Shown here one piece after another: positions 60,649 to 64,000 of a stretch of 64,000 nucleotides of DNA. Each line of letters begins with the position of its first letter. Within the stretch, counting starts at the first letter, position 1. The DNA is taken from the NCBI RefSeq assembly GCF_900109645.1, contig NZ_FOBG01000002.1, positions 310,001-374,000 of the forward strand, in the 5' to 3' direction. The notes beneath the pieces are model-generated. The model ran no database searches, was not told the origin of the DNA, and saw only the letters and a list, made by a program, of their open reading frames with translations. The position numbers and the translations under genes were made by a program. The stretch is from Duganella sp. CF402 (GTDB lineage Bacteria > Pseudomonadota > Gammaproteobacteria > Burkholderiales > Burkholderiaceae_D).

Positions 60649-60676
60649 CGTCATTCCGGCCTTCGCCGGGACGACG
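60649..60676. repeat. Dispersed palindromic repeat (GTTCCGGC type)
   Basis: CGTCATTCCGGCCTTCGCCG followed by GGACGACG, an imperfect palindrome of the same family as 50588-50640 and 62461-62538, just after the DedA-rhodanese stop where it may act as a transcript end. Confidence 0.6.
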
Positions 60677-60683
60677 GCACATA

Positions 60684-61634
60684 TCAGGCGGAGGCGGTGT
60701 TGTCTTCCTGGAGCGATTCGGTGCGGAAGGCCGCGTTCCATGCTTCCAGTCCGCCATGCAGCGGACGGGCGCGGTGATAGCCCTGCCCGATCAGGGATTT
60801 CGCCACGTGGGCGGCAGTGACGTCGTTGGGGCAGCTGCAATAGACGATGATGTGGCGCCCCTTGTCCAGCGCAACGATCTCGGCATTCAGGTCGCCACCG
60901 TTGAACAGCAGCGCGCCCGGCACGGCCGGATCCAGCATTTGCGCGGTCACGCTGCGGGCATCGATCAGCACCGGCTCATTACCCTGCTCCAGCAACTGCT
61001 TGAGATCGTCGATGCTGATACGCTCGATATCAACCGACTGGTGGAAACGCTTGCGCTCCACGTACTTGAACGACACGAACAACAGCAGCAGCACGCCCAG
61101 CACGATCAGCGCGGTGGTGCCCATCGTGCTCAGGATATCCAGCACCTGGTCGACGCTGGTGTGGAAGAAGGCGCCGATGGCGATGCCGGCGCCGCTCCAG
61201 ACCAGCCCGCCCAGCACGCTGAAACCGAGGAACACGCTGGTGCGGGTGCCCATCGCCCCGGCCAGCGGCGGCGCAATGGTGTTAAAGCCGGGAATGAACT
61301 TGGCGACGATCAGCGCTTTCGGGCCCCAGCGGTTGAAGTTGTCTTCGGTCTGGCTGACGCAGTAATCTGGCGACAGCGAGATCTTGCACAACAGCTTGAG
61401 GATGCGCTTGCCGTAGTAGCGCCCGGCGCGGAACCAGAAATAGTCGCTGATCAGGCAGGCGATCATGGCCACGCCCAGCACGGCGGGCCAGTGGGTGTCG
61501 CCATCGACCGACATGGCGCCGGCCACGATCAAAATCGGGAAGGCAGGGATAGGCAAGCCGATCTGTTCGACCAGCACGATCCCGAACACGATCAGGACAC
61601 CATATTCTTGCAGCAGGAGGATGAGATTCGCCAT
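60684..61634 (-). CDS. DedA membrane protein fused to a rhodanese domain
   Basis: This 316-residue inner-membrane protein has a DedA/SNARE-associated (VTT) part: LVEQIGLPIPAFPILIVAGA, DYFWFRAGRYYGKRI, FIPGFNTIAPPLAGAMG, with about five spans to residue 200. A cytoplasmic rhodanese domain follows (ISIDDLKQLLEQGNEPVLID, IIVYCSCPNDVTAAHVAKSL, YHRARPLHGGLEAW), with the active-site Cys in YCSCPND. DedA proteins are linked to lipid carrier flipping and proton homeostasis; the rhodanese part suggests redox or sulfur sensing. The fusion occurs in many proteobacteria. The gene lies just after the ABC transporter set. Confidence 0.9.
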   Translation of the reverse strand: MANLILLLQEYGVLIVFGIVLVEQIGLPIPAFPILIVAGAMSVDGDTHWPAVLGVAMIACLISDYFWFRAGRYYGKRILKLLCKISLSPDYCVSQTEDNFNRWGPKALIVAKFIPGFNTIAPPLAGAMGTRTSVFLGFSVLGGLVWSGAGIAIGAFFHTSVDQVLDILSTMGTTALIVLGVLLLLFVSFKYVERKRFHQSVDIERISIDDLKQLLEQGNEPVLIDARSVTAQMLDPAVPGALLFNGGDLNAEIVALDKGRHIIVYCSCPNDVTAAHVAKSLIGQGYHRARPLHGGLEAWNAAFRTESLQEDNTASA

Positions 61635-61659
61635 TCGTCTATCTTAACTTAAAAAACGC

Positions 61660-63366
61660 TTAACCGCTGCCGGGGATGGCCGCCAGAAGCGCCTTGGTGT
61701 AGGGCTGTTGCGGGTTGCGGTACAACTGCTCCGCGTCGGCCAGCTCGACCACGGCGCCGTGCTGCATCACCATCACCTGGTCGGCCAAATACTTCACCAC
61801 CGACAGGTCGTGCGAAATGAAGATGTATGACAGGCCCAGCTCGTCCTGTAAATCCTGCAAAAGGTTGAGCACCTGGGCCTGCACCGAAACGTCCAGCGCG
61901 GACACCGATTCGTCGCACACCAGGATTTCCGGTTGCAGGGTCAGGCAGCGGGCGATGGCGATGCGCTGCCGCTGGCCGCCCGAGAATTCATGTGGATAGT
62001 GCTTGAAGGCGGCGGCCGGCAGGCCGACTTTGTCGAGCAGGCCAAGGGCGATGGCGGTGCGCTCGCGGTCGTCGGCGCCGATGCGGTGGATGCGCATCGG
62101 TTCGAGCAGGATGTCGCCGACGGTGAAGCGCGGGTTGAGCGAGGCGTAGGGATTCTGGAAGATGATCTGGATGCGGCGCTTGTAGGCCTGGAATTCGCGC
62201 GCGGACATGGTCAGCAGGTCGCGGCCCTCGAACAGCACGCTGCCGCTGCTGGCTTGATGCAGGCGCAGCAGGGTCAGGCCGACGGTGGTTTTGCCGGAGC
62301 CGGATTCACCGACCACGCCCAGCGTCTTGCCGCGTGGGAGGGTGAAGGAAACGTCGTGCACGGCGGTGAATTCGCGCTTGCCGAACCAGCCCTGGCGCTG
62401 GGTGAAGACCTTGCTTAAATTGCGCACCTCCAGCAGCGGCGCCCCGCCGCCGCCGCCGTCGTCGTTCCGGCGCAGGCCGGAACCCATAGGCTGCGTGCCG
62501 GGATGCTCAGCATGGGTTCCGGCCTGCGCCGGAACGACATCGAGGAAATCGGCAATCACCGGCAGCCGGTGCGGCCGCTGGTCCAGCTTCGGCCTGCACG
62601 CCAGCAGCGCGCGCGTGTAGGCATCCTGCGGCTCGATCAGCACTTGCTGCGCCGGCCCGGCCTCCCTCACCTCGCCATGTCGCATCACCACCACCTGATC
62701 CGCAATCTGCGCCACCAGCCCCAGATCATGCGTAATGAACAGCACCGACATCGCATGCCGCTTCTGCAGCCGCGCGATCAGCTCCATGATCTGCTTCTGG
62801 ATCGTCACATCGAGCGCCGTGGTCGGCTCATCGGCAATCAGCAACTTGGGCTCGCAGGCAATCGCCATCGCGATCATCACCCGCTGCTGCTGGCCGCCGG
62901 ACAACTGTCCCGGATACGCATCAATCTTCACCGCCGGCTCGGGTATGCCCACCTCCTCCAGCAATTCCAGCGTGCGCCGGCGCGCCTGCGCCGCGCTCAT
63001 CTTCATATGCAGCACCAGCACTTCCGCAATCTGGGCGCCCACCGTGAACACCGGATTCAGCGACGACATCGGCTCCTGGAAAATCATCGCGATCTCCTTG
63101 CCGCAGATGGCGCGGCGCTGTTTGCCATCCAGCGCCAGCAGGTCGCGGCCGTCGAACTCAATGCCGCCTTCGACCATCGCCGATGCCGGATCCAGCAAGC
63201 CCATCACCGCCAGCGAGCTGACCGATTTACCGCTGCCGGACTCGCCCACCAGCGCCACCGTGGCGTTGCGCGGCACGCTGAACGACACGCCTTTCACCGC
63301 CTCGGCCGTGTGCTGGCGGTCGAGGCGGAAGGCCACACGCAGATTGCGTACATCGAGCAGCGTCAT
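61660..63366 (-). CDS. Dipeptide/oligopeptide ABC transporter, fused double ATPase
   Basis: This 568-residue protein contains two complete ABC cassettes, as in YejF. Cassette 1 has Walker A ALVGESGSGKSVSSL (about 38-52), signature QLSGGQQQRVMIAMA and Walker B LLIADEPTTALDV. Cassette 2 has VVGESGSGKTTVGLTL, FSGGQRQRIAIARCL and ILVCDESVSALDV. The linker (about residues 277-302) is encoded by an inserted 78-bp palindromic element. ATG 63366 overlaps the permease stop (ATGA). Importers of this type carry peptides or opine-like compounds; the substrate is unknown. Confidence 0.94.
   Translation of the reverse strand: MTLLDVRNLRVAFRLDRQHTAEAVKGVSFSVPRNATVALVGESGSGKSVSSLAVMGLLDPASAMVEGGIEFDGRDLLALDGKQRRAICGKEIAMIFQEPMSSLNPVFTVGAQIAEVLVLHMKMSAAQARRRTLELLEEVGIPEPAVKIDAYPGQLSGGQQQRVMIAMAIACEPKLLIADEPTTALDVTIQKQIMELIARLQKRHAMSVLFITHDLGLVAQIADQVVVMRHGEVREAGPAQQVLIEPQDAYTRALLACRPKLDQRPHRLPVIADFLDVVPAQAGTHAEHPGTQPMGSGLRRNDDGGGGGAPLLEVRNLSKVFTQRQGWFGKREFTAVHDVSFTLPRGKTLGVVGESGSGKTTVGLTLLRLHQASSGSVLFEGRDLLTMSAREFQAYKRRIQIIFQNPYASLNPRFTVGDILLEPMRIHRIGADDRERTAIALGLLDKVGLPAAAFKHYPHEFSGGQRQRIAIARCLTLQPEILVCDESVSALDVSVQAQVLNLLQDLQDELGLSYIFISHDLSVVKYLADQVMVMQHGAVVELADAEQLYRNPQQPYTKALLAAIPGSG
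62461..62538 (-). repeat. Palindromic element inserted in frame in the ABC ATPase gene
   Basis: Two perfect 27-base inverted arms (62461-62487 and 62512-62538, from GTCGTTCCGGCGCAGGCCGG) flank 24 bases. The 78 bp equal 26 codons, read as VVPAQAGTHAEHPG and MGSGLRRND in the protein, so the frame is kept. The arms belong to the dispersed repeat family seen at 50588 and 60649. Confidence 0.8.
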
Positions 63367-64000
63367 GCTTTCACCTTCGGATCCAGCGCGTCGCGCAACG
63401 CATCGGTAAACAGGGAGAAGGCGGTGACCAGCAGCGCCATCGCCACGGCGGCGGCGGTCAGCTGCCACCAGCGGCCGAGGATCAATTCGTTCTGCGCCTC
63501 GTTCAGCATGCTGCCCCACGAGACCACGCCGACCGGCACGCCAAAGCCGAGGAAGCTCAGAATCACCTCGGCCTTGATAAAGCCCACCACCAGAATCGAC
63601 ATCTGCACCAGCGCCACGTGGCTGACGTTGGGGAAGATGTGGCCGAACATCTTGCGCCAGTGCGAGGCGCCGATGGCGTCGGCGGCCAGCACGTATTCGC
63701 GCGCCTTGTGTTTGAGGTATTCGGCACGGATCAGGCGGTATGGCCCGGTCCAGCCGGTCAGGCCGAGGATCAGCACGATGGTCAGCACGCCCTTCTGCTG
63801 CAGCACCGCCGCCACGGCGAGGATCATCAGCACGGAGGGGATCGCCGTGAAGATGCTGTAGAACCAGTTGAAAAAATCGTCGACCACGCCGCCGCAATAG
63901 CCGGACACCGCGCCGAACAGCGTGCCCAGCCCGACCGCCAGCAAGGCCGCCACCAGCCCGACCACAATCGACGTCTCGCTGCCCTTGATGGTTTTCTTAA
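63363..64000 (-). CDS. Oligopeptide-type ABC transporter permease (5' end outside window)
   Basis: This is the inner-membrane permease of the OppC/DppC/YejE type, coupled to the double ATPase by an ATGA overlap. The coding frame stays open to the right edge (KKTIKGSETSIVVGLVAALLA), so the start is missing. Five spans are seen. The EAA loop that contacts the ATPase reads REYVLAADAIGASHWRKMFG and HIFPNVSHVALVQMSILVVG. It ends TDALRDALDPKVKA, typical of the family. The second permease and binding protein should lie to the right. Confidence 0.92.
   Translation of the reverse strand, partial: KKTIKGSETSIVVGLVAALLAVGLGTLFGAVSGYCGGVVDDFFNWFYSIFTAIPSVLMILAVAAVLQQKGVLTIVLILGLTGWTGPYRLIRAEYLKHKAREYVLAADAIGASHWRKMFGHIFPNVSHVALVQMSILVVGFIKAEVILSFLGFGVPVGVVSWGSMLNEAQNELILGRWWQLTAAAVAMALLVTAFSLFTDALRDALDPKVKA

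Overview
The window is GC-rich, almost wholly coding bacterial chromosome. Gene content and order suggest a betaproteobacterium of the Oxalobacteraceae (Massilia, Duganella or Janthinobacterium group). The pointers are the rluB-scpB and rimP-nusA-infB-rbfA-truB blocks, a PEP-CTERM sorting signal, large TonB-dependent receptors for plant polysaccharides, and dispersed GTTCCGGC-type palindromes. The genus assignment is inference; no rRNA gene is present.

Region 1 (1-17.8 kb) is a xyloglucan/xylose utilisation locus read right to left. It holds an SGNH esterase-GH74 endo-xyloglucanase split by a -1 frameshift at a slippery A-run, the xylose sensor XylR, NAD-type xylose dehydrogenase XylB, xylose-binding protein XylF (no xylGH in view), a TonB-dependent receptor, a GH35 beta-galactosidase and a GH31 alpha-xylosidase that runs off the left edge. 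A GH43 xylosidase/arabinofuranosidase with an MFS importer forms an adjoining pair. A 16-22 bp motif (GCAATTRCGAAAWTCACCAA) occurs in one orientation upstream of four of these transcription units and is a candidate XylR operator. The inferred flow is outer-membrane import of xyloglucan oligosaccharides, removal of galactose and xylose by GH35 and GH31, and oxidation of xylose by XylB.

Region 2 (17.9-26.8 kb) is a patch of decaying and accessory genes: a twice-frameshifted secreted protein, a PEP-CTERM metalloprotease lacking its 5' end, a hybrid histidine kinase, uridine kinase, a gene broken at a G8 run, a secreted amidohydrolase, a broken lytic-transglycosylase gene followed by a small secreted protein, and a DUF3800 protein.

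Region 3 (27-38.6 kb) is mostly core: tRNA-Ser, acs, a YqhA-family protein, class I fumarase, murI, tRNA-His, a CheY-like regulator, two tandem secreted TonB-C-domain proteins, a chemotaxis receptor and dusA.

Region 4 (38.57-44.23 kb) is a compact genomic island inserted in the 5' end of dusA. Both 20-bp attachment cores are present with one mismatch. The island supplies a new dusA start, and the displaced original 27-codon start survives at the right end. Cargo includes an integrase, an XRE regulator with operator-like palindromes, a helicase-resolvase chimera and several unknown small proteins, two of them secreted.

Region 5 (44.3-64 kb) is core again: a cupin regulator with a divergent acetyltransferase, a DUF3141 protein, typA, truB, rbfA, infB, nusA, rimP, rluB, scpB, glk, a DedA-rhodanese protein, and an oligopeptide-type ABC transporter whose ATPase gene carries an in-frame 78-bp palindromic element. 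No CRISPR array, IS element or rRNA gene was seen.
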